Positions 53,445 to 60,102 of a stretch of 64,000 bases of DNA are shown one piece after another. Source of the DNA: Planctomycetota bacterium (lineage in GTDB: Bacteria > Planctomycetota > Planctomycetia > Pirellulales > Pirellulaceae); NCBI GenBank assembly GCA_963205385.1, contig CAUJKE010000206.1, positions 1 through 64,000 of the forward strand, in the 5' to 3' direction. The notes under the pieces are model-generated. The model was not told where the DNA came from, did no database searches, and saw only the letters and a program-made list of their open reading frames with translations. The position numbers and the translations under genes are program-made. Each line of letters begins with the position of its first letter. Position 1 is the first letter of the stretch.

Positions 53445-53786
53445 GGCCGGCTCGCAGGTTCTACGCCGCTCGTTGCCGTTGGTCGGGCGTTGGGGATCGG
53501 CGACATGGAACCGCGCCCGGGTATGTGGGCAAACACGCTACATCCATCACCATCATTACCAGCGGAACGAAATCGCGCGCGTTATGGCGCGCGGCGCTCT
53601 TTAGCGGGTTCTGTCGAATCGGCCGAATGCGTCTCTGGCGCAGGGCGCGCTACTTTGCTTGCCCAACCATCGGCGAGCAGGTCGATATCTACGTTGCCAC
53701 ATGCGTCCTCGGGCCGGACAGTCGCTCCCACGTTTGTCGCCGGCGCGCGGGCAATTCTGAAACACGTCGACAGGAATCCCCCACCC
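53445..53786. other. Intergenic region, nothing firm
   Basis: 342 bases between the NtrC-type regulator and the 108-aa gene. A GC-rich imperfect hairpin (CGCGCG/CGCGCG around 53575-53595) precedes CTCTTTAG and may act as a terminator, but the U-run is poor. No convincing gene is seen; an open frame continues upstream from the 108-aa gene but lacks a ribosome binding site. Confidence 0.4.
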
Positions 53787-54113
53787 ATGTCCAAGTCTGT
53801 TTTTCGCGTTGTGACGCGCGCCGCCGACGGTTCGCTCCGCATCAAGGATTACCCCACCTCCGAGCCGCTCCTGCGCATGCACACGCAGATCGGCATCGAC
53901 GATTGCAGCACCGATCTGGCGCTTCGCGGGCTGCCGGTCTTTCGCGGGCTGGTCGGACCGATGCCTGACGGCAAGTGCATCATTCGCTACGAATCGCCAG
54001 AAGTTTTCGAGACGTTAACGAAGGAATGGTCGGCCGCCAAAACGGCGCGGCGCACGCGTCGTCGGACCCAAGCCCCTGCCGCGGCGGAAACCGAAGCGCA
54101 GACGGCCAGTTAG
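53787..54113 (+). CDS. Hypothetical protein, 108 aa
   Basis: ATG 53787 is chosen because AGGAA precedes it; the frame is open upstream to 53490 without a better start. The product begins MSKSVFRVVTRAADGSLRIK and contains PLLRMHTQIGIDDCSTDLALRGLPVFRGLVGPM and CIIRYESPEVFETL, then a basic and alanine-rich tail (KTARRTRRRTQAPAAAETEAQ). No signal peptide or membrane segment. The basic tail could bind nucleic acid; I do not recognise the family. Its TAG overlaps the TAA of the convergent gene on the minus strand (TTAG at 54110-54113), so both genes end within four bases. Confidence 0.6.
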   Translation: MSKSVFRVVTRAADGSLRIKDYPTSEPLLRMHTQIGIDDCSTDLALRGLPVFRGLVGPMPDGKCIIRYESPEVFETLTKEWSAAKTARRTRRRTQAPAAAETEAQTAS

Positions 54114-54697
54114 CGCGTAATCGCGCTCGCTCGGGGCACCAGCGTCGAGTTGCCTGTCGAGCCTTGCGCGGTGCGCGTCGTCGCCGCGCCCGGCGCAGGA
54201 ACGGCCACCATTTGTGGTTGGTCGTAGAGTTGAGACGCGGGAGAACTTGCCGCAGGCAGGCGGCCGCGGGCCAGCATCGTGGCCTGGCTCGTTACAGGCG
54301 TGGCGAAGACGAGCGGCGGCAGCGCGTTACCTGCGTGCGGCTGCAACGTGACCTGGTTGCGCGTCACCGGCACGTACGACGTTTGCAGGCGTTCTTCCCA
54401 ACGGGTTCTGGCAACATATCGAAACGCAGGCGCCGGCGGCGGCGCGGGGCTCGCCCACGCGAAGCGTTGCGCGTTGGGATTCCAAGCATCGAAAGGACGC
54501 GCCACCGGAGTCCAAATGTTCCGCACGGCGCGATACTCGCGAACCGGCACAATCACCTGCTGCTGCACGGGGCGCCAGGTCGTCACCGGCTGGGAGACCG
54601 CCGCTAAGTCACCGCCATAAACCGCAGGCACGAAGCCTATCAGTGTGCTGACCGAGCAGCACGCTAGCGCTGCGAGCATCGAAAACGAACGGAACAT
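54110..54697 (-). CDS. Secreted hypothetical protein, proline/valine rich, 195 aa
   Basis: The start is placed at ATG 54697, where a signal peptide begins (MFRSFSMLAALACCSVSTLIGFVPAVYG). The mature part is low in charged residues and rich in valine, alanine, proline and glutamine, with short beta-like phrases that repeat in style (VTTWRPVQQQVIVPVREYRAV, WEERLQTSYVPVTRNQVTLQP). Such phrases are common in planctomycete secreted proteins of unknown function, often near the cell envelope. No strong ribosome binding site is visible. It converges with the 108-aa gene and is divergent from the Trm112-like gene 83 bases away. Confidence 0.6.
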   Translation of the reverse strand: MFRSFSMLAALACCSVSTLIGFVPAVYGGDLAAVSQPVTTWRPVQQQVIVPVREYRAVRNIWTPVARPFDAWNPNAQRFAWASPAPPPAPAFRYVARTRWEERLQTSYVPVTRNQVTLQPHAGNALPPLVFATPVTSQATMLARGRLPAASSPASQLYDQPQMVAVPAPGAATTRTAQGSTGNSTLVPRASAITR

Positions 54698-54780
54698 AAG
54701 CACGGAATTGAGAGCACGAAGATAAGATGAGGTGCGAAAGTTCGCCGCACCGACTATTATCGGCAGGGAGGCCAGTGACG

Positions 54781-55056
54781 ATGAGCCGCAAACAAGATAT
54801 TTCCGCTTTACGTTGTCCAGTGACGCTGTCGCCGCTGCAATATGCCAGCGCTGCAATGCTGGCAGGCATCAACCGCGCGATTGCCCTCGGAGAGGTGCAA
54901 ACGCGGGAGAGCCAAACGGTGAGCGAGCCTCTGGAAGATGCCTTGGTGAATTCCGACGAGACGCTGCTCTTTCCGCTCCGCGGCGGCGTGATCTGCCTGC
55001 TCGCCGCCGAAGCGGTGGAGATCGCGGAACACTGGCCGCCGACGGCCGATGGGTAG
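54781..55056 (+). CDS. Trm112-like (UPF0434 family) small protein
   Basis: A 91-residue protein whose start LRCPVTLSPL and end LLFPLRGGVICLLAAEAVEI match the bacterial Trm112/YcaR-like fold. In eukaryotes Trm112 activates methyltransferases; the bacterial role is not settled. Two oddities: of the zinc-binding cysteines only one remains in the first knuckle, as in many bacterial members, and a longer insert (AAMLAGINRAIALGEVQTRESQTVSEPLEDALVN) lies in the middle. GGGAGG at 54766-54771 supports ATG 54781 over the upstream ATG at 54727. The HIT gene starts 75 bases downstream. Confidence 0.7.
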   Translation: MSRKQDISALRCPVTLSPLQYASAAMLAGINRAIALGEVQTRESQTVSEPLEDALVNSDETLLFPLRGGVICLLAAEAVEIAEHWPPTADG

Positions 55057-55131
55057 ATCCACCGGCAGTTGATACACTGGCAAGCACACTGGCACGCAGC
55101 GCCGCGCGTCGCGTTTTCCCGAGGAGTCGCC

Positions 55132-55470
55132 ATGTCCACGATATTCAAAAAAATCATCGATCGTGAAATTCCCGCCAAGATTGTGTTCGAAGACGGACTC
55201 GCGCTCGCGTTTCACGATGTCAACCCGCAAGCGCCGACCCACGTCCTCGTCATTCCCAAACAGGAGATCGCTGGCCTGGATGCGGCCGGCGAAGGCGACG
55301 GCGCGCTGCTGGGGCACTTGCTCCTGGTCGCCAAGCGGGTGGCTTATGAACTGGGGCTGAAAGACGGCTACCGCGTCGTCATCAACAACGGCCCCGACGG
55401 CGGGCAAACCGTTGACCATCTGCATGTGCATGTGTTGGGGGGGAGGGCGATGGGGTGGCCGCCGGGGTAG
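55132..55470 (+). CDS. HIT family (HinT-like) nucleotide hydrolase
   Basis: A 112-residue protein with the complete histidine triad: His96, His98 and His100 in [10 protein letters not shown], preceded by [10 protein letters not shown]. HinT-type enzymes hydrolyse purine nucleoside phosphoramidates such as AMP-lysine. The length is that of bacterial HinT. Residues 1-60 ([29 protein letters not shown]) give the typical beta strands. GAGGAG at 55121-55126 supports ATG 55132; the frame is open to 55069 without need. It likely forms a unit with the Trm112-like gene upstream. Confidence 0.9.
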   Translation: MSTIFKKIIDREIPAKIVFEDGLALAFHDVNPQAPTHVLVIPKQEIAGLDAAGEGDGALLGHLLLVAKRVAYELGLKDGYRVVINNGPDGGQTVDHLHVHVLGGRAMGWPPG

Positions 55471-55605
55471 ATGCGGGGAATTTGAAACAAATTCAAATTC
55501 GGGGAAATTCAAAGGCTCAAAACGAAGAGCGACGACGTAGCGGGTGGACGCGGCTGGATTTCGCTCGCGGTTGCGTCGGCTGGCGGCAGTCGGCTGGCCA
55601 AAACT

Positions 55606-55635
55606 TTGACAGCGGGCTGTTCGCTCGGTACGCTA
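55606..55635 (+). promoter_or_regulatory. Promoter of the PQQ-like propeller gene
   Basis: TTGACA (55606-55611), 18 bases, TACGCT (55630-55635), followed by ACAGTC; start codon 71 bases after the -10 box. The same block TACGCTAAAGTC recurs before the PSCyt1 gene at 60032. Confidence 0.45.
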
Positions 55636-55706
55636 CAGTCGTCTCCTGCCTAGGCGTTTCTGCCCTCAATCACACTCCATCCGCTGGCAAGCGAAGGTCT
55701 GGCTGC

Positions 55707-56942
55707 ATGCGTATTTTCCCGCTTTTGCTCGTTGGTCTGGCGTTCGTCGCTGCTGAATCGCGCGCCGCCGAGCCGTACTGGAATATGTTCCGCGGGCCGG
55801 ACGGCTCTGGTCACTTTTTGGCCAAGGACTTGCCCATCGAATTTGGCGAAGGGAAGAACGTCATTTGGAAAAACCCTTTGGACGGCAAAGCCTGGTCGAG
55901 TCCGGTCGTCTGGGGCGAGCAGGTCTGGGTCACGAACGCCAGTGAGGACGGCAAGCAGCTCGATGCCGTTGGCTTCAATCTCGAGACCGGCAAGATCATT
56001 CACAACATCCGCGTGTTCGATATCGCCGAACCGATGTTTTGCTATCCGTTCAATAGCTATGGCAGCCCGACGCCTGCGATTGAAGAGGGGCGTGTGTATG
56101 TCAGCTACGGCTCCGCGGGGACGGCCTGCCTCGACACCGCCACCGGCCAAATCCTCTGGAAGCGGCAAGATCTCAAGTGCGATCACTTCCGCGGTCCGGG
56201 GTCGTCGCCTGTGCTGCACGATGGCCTGCTCCTCTTGCAGTTCGATGGATTCGACGTGCAGTTCGTGGTGGCGCTGGACGCGGCGACCGGCAAGACGCGG
56301 TGGATTCGCAAGCGGGCGTTCGACTTCCGCACCGATAATGGCGACAACAAAAAAGGCTATGGCACGCCGTCGGTCTTTCGCATCGAAGGGCGAAACGTGG
56401 CGGTCTGCCCCGCGGCGGTCGCCACGGAAGCCTTCGATGCCGACACCGGCGAGTTGCTGTGGACAGTGCGCACCGGCGGGATGAACGCCTCCGCGCGCCC
56501 CTTAATGAGTGCTGGGCTGATCTATCTCACCAACGGCATGGGTCGGCTCGTGGTCGTGAAACCGGGGGTAGGGGACATCACCGCGGACAACATCGTGTGG
56601 GATAGCAATAAAGGGGTTTCGAAGCGCACGTCACCGCTGCTCGTCGACGGGTTGCTCTATATGGTCACCGATGACGGCATCGCCAACTGCTTCGAGGCCC
56701 AGACAGGCGATAAAGTTTGGACGCATCGCCTGGGAGGTGAATTCGCCGCATCGCCGATCTATGCCGATGGCAAGATTTACTTTTCGAGCATGGAAGGCGA
56801 AGTTACCGTCATCGCCCCCGGCCGCAAATATCACGAACTCGCCAAGAACTCGTTCGAAGAAGGCTTCATGGCGACCCCGGCTGTGGCTGGAAACTCGTTG
56901 ATCTTCCGAACGAAGAAGGCCGTGTATCGGGTAGGGAAGTGA
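55707..56942 (+). CDS. Exported PQQ-like beta-propeller protein
   Basis: A 411-residue protein with a signal peptide (MRIFPLLLVGLAFVAAESRA) and the planctomycete opening WNMFRGPDGSGHF, followed by repeats with the PQQ-type aspartate-tryptophan docking pattern (LDTATGQILWKRQDLKC, LDAATGKTRWIRKRAFD, FDADTGELLWTVRTGGM, FEAQTGDKVWTHRLGGE). Most proteins of this type are structural propellers and not quinoprotein dehydrogenases; the metal- and PQQ-binding residues cannot be judged by eye. The start is set by the signal peptide and by GAAGG upstream. A long perfect hairpin lies 23 bases after the stop. Confidence 0.82.
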   Translation: MRIFPLLLVGLAFVAAESRAAEPYWNMFRGPDGSGHFLAKDLPIEFGEGKNVIWKNPLDGKAWSSPVVWGEQVWVTNASEDGKQLDAVGFNLETGKIIHNIRVFDIAEPMFCYPFNSYGSPTPAIEEGRVYVSYGSAGTACLDTATGQILWKRQDLKCDHFRGPGSSPVLHDGLLLLQFDGFDVQFVVALDAATGKTRWIRKRAFDFRTDNGDNKKGYGTPSVFRIEGRNVAVCPAAVATEAFDADTGELLWTVRTGGMNASARPLMSAGLIYLTNGMGRLVVVKPGVGDITADNIVWDSNKGVSKRTSPLLVDGLLYMVTDDGIANCFEAQTGDKVWTHRLGGEFAASPIYADGKIYFSSMEGEVTVIAPGRKYHELAKNSFEEGFMATPAVAGNSLIFRTKKAVYRVGK

Positions 56943-56965
56943 GAAATGCCCCGTTCCCAAATAGA

Positions 56966-57004
56966 GAACCGCCGCTGAAACGCAAGTTGTTTCAGCGGCG
57001 GTTC
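56966..57004. terminator. Strong hairpin after the PQQ-like propeller gene
   Basis: A perfect 16-bp stem (56966-56981 pairing with 56989-57004; first arm GAACCGCCGCTGAAAC) closes a 7-base loop. The following bases GTTCTC form only a weak U-run, so it may terminate transcription or act as a barrier for both directions. Confidence 0.65.
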
Positions 57005-57114
57005 GTTCTCGGCGACTAGCGCCATCTCACGGAGCCACGGGCCATCGCCACGGGGGAGCGGGTTGCTGGAGGGCCAACTTCAGACAGCACGCGGCTCACT
57101 TGATGGAATAGTTG

Positions 57115-57133
57115 GCCACACTTAAAGTGTGGC
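57115..57133. repeat. Short palindrome after the DUF1328 gene
   Basis: GCCACACTT, one base, AAGTGTGGC: arms of nine bases with a single-base centre, ending three bases from the stop of the DUF1328 gene. As RNA it could fold into a 7-bp stem with a 5-base loop, possibly a weak terminator for the minus strand. Confidence 0.5.
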
Positions 57134-57135
57134 GG

Positions 57136-57306
57136 CTAAACCACCGGACGGCGGACACCGCCGAAGATCAAGCTGACGATAAACATGATGAGAAAGACGA
57201 AGAACAAAATCTTCGCAATCCCGGTCGCGGCTCCTGCGAGGCCGCCAAAGCCAAGCGCCGCGGCAATTAAAGCGATCACCAAAAATGTTAAAGCCCAAGA
57301 CAACAT
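57136..57306 (-). CDS. DUF1328 family small membrane protein
   Basis: A 56-residue protein, too short for many gene finders, reading [20 protein letters not shown], then a glycine/alanine-rich turn, then [20 protein letters not shown] and VRRPVV. This is the two-helix inner-membrane pattern of DUF1328 (YtjA-like) proteins, which are often stress-induced; no biochemical role is established. AAAGGAG seven bases before ATG 57306 is an excellent ribosome binding site. It lies downstream of the DUF3309 gene (50-base gap) and is probably co-transcribed with it. Confidence 0.88.
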   Translation of the reverse strand: MLSWALTFLVIALIAAALGFGGLAGAATGIAKILFFVFLIMFIVSLIFGGVRRPVV

Positions 57307-57356
57307 GACTGTCTCCTTTCACCAAACCAGAAGGTACGGTTCCAAACACGATGCGG

Positions 57357-57506
57357 TTAAAACAACAGCAACAAAATAAGCACGATCACCAAGATCGTCC
57401 CGAGTCCGCCGCTCGGGCCATAGCCCCAATTGCGGCTATACGGCCAGGCTGGTAACGCTCCCACGAGCAGCATCAACAGCAAGATTAAAAGTAAAAGTTC
57501 GAACAT
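57357..57506 (-). CDS. DUF3309 family small membrane protein
   Basis: A 49-residue protein: a hydrophobic helix MFELLLLILLLMLLVGALPA, the family core WPYSRNWGYGPSGGLG, and a second helix TILVIVLILLLLF. The core WPxSRxWGYGPSGGLG identifies DUF3309, a two-helix membrane protein of unknown role usually found with stress genes such as DUF1328. AAGGAG seven bases before ATG 57506 supports the call. It starts a minus-strand pair diverging from the small membrane protein gene at 57896. Confidence 0.88.
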   Translation of the reverse strand: MFELLLLILLLMLLVGALPAWPYSRNWGYGPSGGLGTILVIVLILLLLF

Positions 57507-57895
57507 CGGACTCTCCTTTCCCGCAACAGTGGATTGGCCTCGAACTGTCGTTCTCTGCTGGCCGTTATCACTGTCACGACAGGAAGTAGTGCACGCTGCG
57601 TGCCAAACTCGGCGAATTGATGCAAGTCGTTGCAGCGGCAGGAGCTAAGCCGTTTTGAAGCGCGCCGCGAGTTGCGTCTTTGCTGATTCGTCAACGAGCA
57701 CCTTGGTGGCTGGGACGTCATCGCGCCGCCGCTCGGAAAGGAAGCCAAAGCCACATCGCATTGCTTAAGTTCTTGACAGCCAAAGCGTTACACGAATGCG
57801 GGCCCGTTTGGCATCAAACCTGCTCTGTAATACTCGCGCACGCAGGCAACGCGACAACGCTAACCTGCGTTTCTCTACGCGAAAGGAGCAAAGTC
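57507..57895. other. Divergent intergenic region of the small envelope gene cluster
   Basis: 389 bases between DUF3309 (minus) and the 116-aa gene (plus). A consensus TTGACA at 57773-57778 has no good -10 box at 16-18 bases; TTGGCA at 57808-57813 with TAATAC at 57828-57833 is a second candidate with a short 14-base spacer. No further gene is seen. Confidence 0.45.
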
Positions 57896-58246
57896 ATGCG
57901 CGAGTTTTTAGGAAGCCTGGCCATCTTGGCCATCATCATCTTTGCTGGCTTGTATTTTGCCGGCTGGTTGACCTACGAACAGTCCGACAGCGCGGCTACC
58001 ATCGAAATCAAAACGAAAGCGATCCAAGAAGCCGCAGATCATGCCGTCGCTGAAGGCGAAGCCATCATCGATAGCGCGACTCAGCAAGCTGCGCAGAACG
58101 ATAGTGAAGCAACGTCCCATGATGCTACAGTCGAGAAAGTCGAAATAGCACTGCCGCAAAATCGTGAGCACAGCACTGACCAGAACCGCGTCATCCGTCA
58201 TACGACGGACGCAGAACATCCCGTGACGACAACTTCGCCTGAGTAA
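57896..58246 (+). CDS. Small single-pass membrane protein, 116 aa
   Basis: ATG 57896 follows AAAGGAG at 57882-57888. One hydrophobic segment (FLGSLAILAIIIFAGLYFAGWL, given in part) at residues about 4-25 is followed by an acidic, alanine-rich tail rich in glutamine, serine and threonine (IKTKAIQEAADHAVAEGEAI, ATQQAAQNDSEATSHDATVEK) likely outside the membrane and probably disordered or helical. I do not recognise the family. It is followed 51 bases later by the lipoprotein gene and likely shares a transcript and stress control with the DUF1328/DUF3309 pair. Confidence 0.65.
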   Translation: MREFLGSLAILAIIIFAGLYFAGWLTYEQSDSAATIEIKTKAIQEAADHAVAEGEAIIDSATQQAAQNDSEATSHDATVEKVEIALPQNREHSTDQNRVIRHTTDAEHPVTTTSPE

Positions 58247-58297
58247 CGGCGAATTGCATGGCGTCATCGTTTTTGAGAACCGCAGGAGAATCACAGC

Positions 58298-58555
58298 ATG
58301 AAGTTTGTCGTTTCGAAGTTGCTCCTAGCAAGTCTATTTGTCATGGGGATCGCGGCCATCGGTTGCGATGGGCGTCCGGTCGCCGGACCTACGCAGGATA
58401 AAGCGAAAGTCGATGTGGATGTCGGCGGGGGAAAAGGAGTGCAAGTGGATGTCGAGGGGCGTGAACCAGCCGATCCGACCAGGCGTAAAGCCGATGTCGA
58501 TGTGGATATCGGCGGCGGCAAAGGAATCAATGTGGATGTGAACAAAGAGCCGTAG
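58298..58555 (+). CDS. Small lipoprotein with a duplicated VDVDxGGGKGxxVDV unit
   Basis: An 85-residue protein with a lipoprotein signal: hydrophobic segment then AAIGC, with Cys23 as the lipidation site. The mature part holds two copies of one motif: KVDVDVGGGKGVQVDV and DVDVDIGGGKGINVDV, separated by a charged linker EGREPADPTRRKA. The alternating Val-Asp pattern suggests exposed beta strands with possible metal (calcium) binding by the aspartates; this is inference. GGAG precedes the ATG. No known family name comes to mind. Confidence 0.7.
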   Translation: MKFVVSKLLLASLFVMGIAAIGCDGRPVAGPTQDKAKVDVDVGGGKGVQVDVEGREPADPTRRKADVDVDIGGGKGINVDVNKEP

Positions 58556-58726
58556 ACGCCGCGTCGCATCTATCGGCGGGAAACCGATGTGGAACAACAG
58601 TCACCGTTACCAGCGGTGGACGGTTCCCAGCGCCTGCAGGCGTTGGTCGTTCGCAAGAATGGCCGACGCCTCAGGCGTTTCTTGCCCTAGCCTGCAGCAC
58701 TTACCGCCGCCTCCTACACCGCGACC

Positions 58727-59836
58727 TTACAACTTGAGTTCCAGCGGAAAATCCGATAGCAGCTCAATTCCCTCATCCGTCACGAGGTAGTCGTTTTCCA
58801 ACCGCATGCCAGCTTGCAGTTCGGGTGCATACAGCCCCGGTTCGCAGGTAAAGACGTCGCCGACTTCAAACGTGTCGTCCCAGTGCGGGTTGAGATGGGG
58901 CGTTTCATGCGGAAAGAGGCCGATGCCGTGACCGAGGTGGTGCACGAACTTGCCGTGCGGAGCACGATCGAGCATCGCCTGGACTTCGTGAAACAGCGTT
59001 TTGCAACTCTTACCCGGTTTGACAGTCGATTCGATATGCCGAAAGACTTCTTGAATTGCGTTCCATGCGGATTGCTGCGCGGCGCTAACATCCGTCACGG
59101 CGATCGCGCGGCAGTTATCGGCGAAGTAGCCACGGAAGGCGGGGCCGAGGTCCAAAATGTAAAGCTCGCCTGGCTGCGCCACACGGCCATGGCGCGGCGG
59201 GCCGCCCATCGCCCCACAAGCGTAATCGTTCCCCGTGCCGGTCAGCATCTCGCCATACTCGCGCACGGCCACGGCTTGAAGTTCGTTGAAGACCTCCAGT
59301 TCGCTCACGCCCGGCTCAATCATCTCCCGCGCGCGCTCATACATCTTGCCGGTCGCCGCGATCGCCTTTCGCAGTCGCGCAAGTTCATCGGGATCTTTCT
59401 TGCGGCGCAGTTGATACAGTTCCGGTTCCAAATCGACAAGCTCTCCCCCCAGCGGCGCGAGATGCTGCGTGAAACAAGAGAACTCCACCGCCAGGCGCTT
59501 GGGCTTCCGGTCCGCGAGCGCGTCGAGCAGCACTTGCGCCGCGGCCTGGCGTTGATCGTTGCGGAGCGTGGAATGCCACTGCGCCGCATAGGTGCGAACG
59601 TCATCCGCCGCAGCGACCGCAGGCGGTTCGTTCGGCGCGATCAGCGTCATTCGCCCGTCGCTCGCGAGCGCCGCCAGCGGAGAATGCGTCCACGCGAACC
59701 GCGGCCCCGCCAGATACTGCACATGTTCATGCAGACCAACAATCGCCACATCCGCCCCCAGTCGCTCCATGACCCTCAACACCCGCTGTTGGCGAGCACG
59801 ACAAGCGGTGACATTGATCTCATAAGACTCAGCCAT
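58727..59836 (-). CDS. M24 family Xaa-Pro peptidase (aminopeptidase P/prolidase-like)
   Basis: A 369-residue protein with an N-terminal creatinase-like domain (about 1-130) and a pita-bread M24 domain. The two-metal ligands are all visible in order: Asp in YILDLGPAF, Asp in YFADNCRA, His in HLGHGIGLFPHE, Glu in TCEPGLY and Glu in MRLENDYLV. It should release the N-terminal residue before proline or split Xaa-Pro dipeptides in the cytoplasm. The start at 59836 (MAESYEIN) is chosen because it begins the folded region; the open frame extends upstream to 59980 in sequence unlike a signal peptide. No strong ribosome binding site is seen. It diverges from the PSCyt1 gene. Confidence 0.88.
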   Translation of the reverse strand: MAESYEINVTACRARQQRVLRVMERLGADVAIVGLHEHVQYLAGPRFAWTHSPLAALASDGRMTLIAPNEPPAVAAADDVRTYAAQWHSTLRNDQRQAAAQVLLDALADRKPKRLAVEFSCFTQHLAPLGGELVDLEPELYQLRRKKDPDELARLRKAIAATGKMYERAREMIEPGVSELEVFNELQAVAVREYGEMLTGTGNDYACGAMGGPPRHGRVAQPGELYILDLGPAFRGYFADNCRAIAVTDVSAAQQSAWNAIQEVFRHIESTVKPGKSCKTLFHEVQAMLDRAPHGKFVHHLGHGIGLFPHETPHLNPHWDDTFEVGDVFTCEPGLYAPELQAGMRLENDYLVTDEGIELLSDFPLELKL

Positions 59837-60008
59837 GACAATCTTCGGAAAACGTGTGACGAAAACAGCAGCCGCCCAGCCAGCAGGCATCGGGTATCGT
59901 AAGGAACCAGGCGAATTCGTACAAGGATGAAGCGGCGCCGTCACAATCAGGCGTTCCGAGTTTTTGGAAGGCCTCGTCAAGCGTCTGTATTCCCTGGGGT
60001 CGATTTCC

Positions 60009-60037
60009 TTGCCTGATGATCACGATTCGGCTACGCT
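60009..60037 (+). promoter_or_regulatory. Probable promoter of the PSCyt1/DUF1501 operon
   Basis: TTGCCT (60009-60014), 17 bases, TACGCT (60032-60037), followed by AAAGTC; 65 bases before ATG 60103. The sequence TACGCTAAAGTC is nearly identical to that before the PQQ-like gene (55630). Confidence 0.4.
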
Positions 60038-60102
60038 AAAGTCTTGCGGGAACATCGGTTTCTGACCTCCCCTCGCTGGCGCAAACTCCCTCCTAGCCGC
60101 TC

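Noticed and set aside
57137..57160. Another CTAAAC half-site near the DUF1328 stop
   Set aside because: Only one arm is present; the sequence twelve bases on (GACACC) does not match GTTTAG, and it lies inside the end of a gene.
58814..59902. Plus-strand open frame of 362 codons opposite the M24 peptidase
   Set aside because: The minus strand contains all five metal ligands of the peptidase; the plus-strand product is basic and low-complexity.
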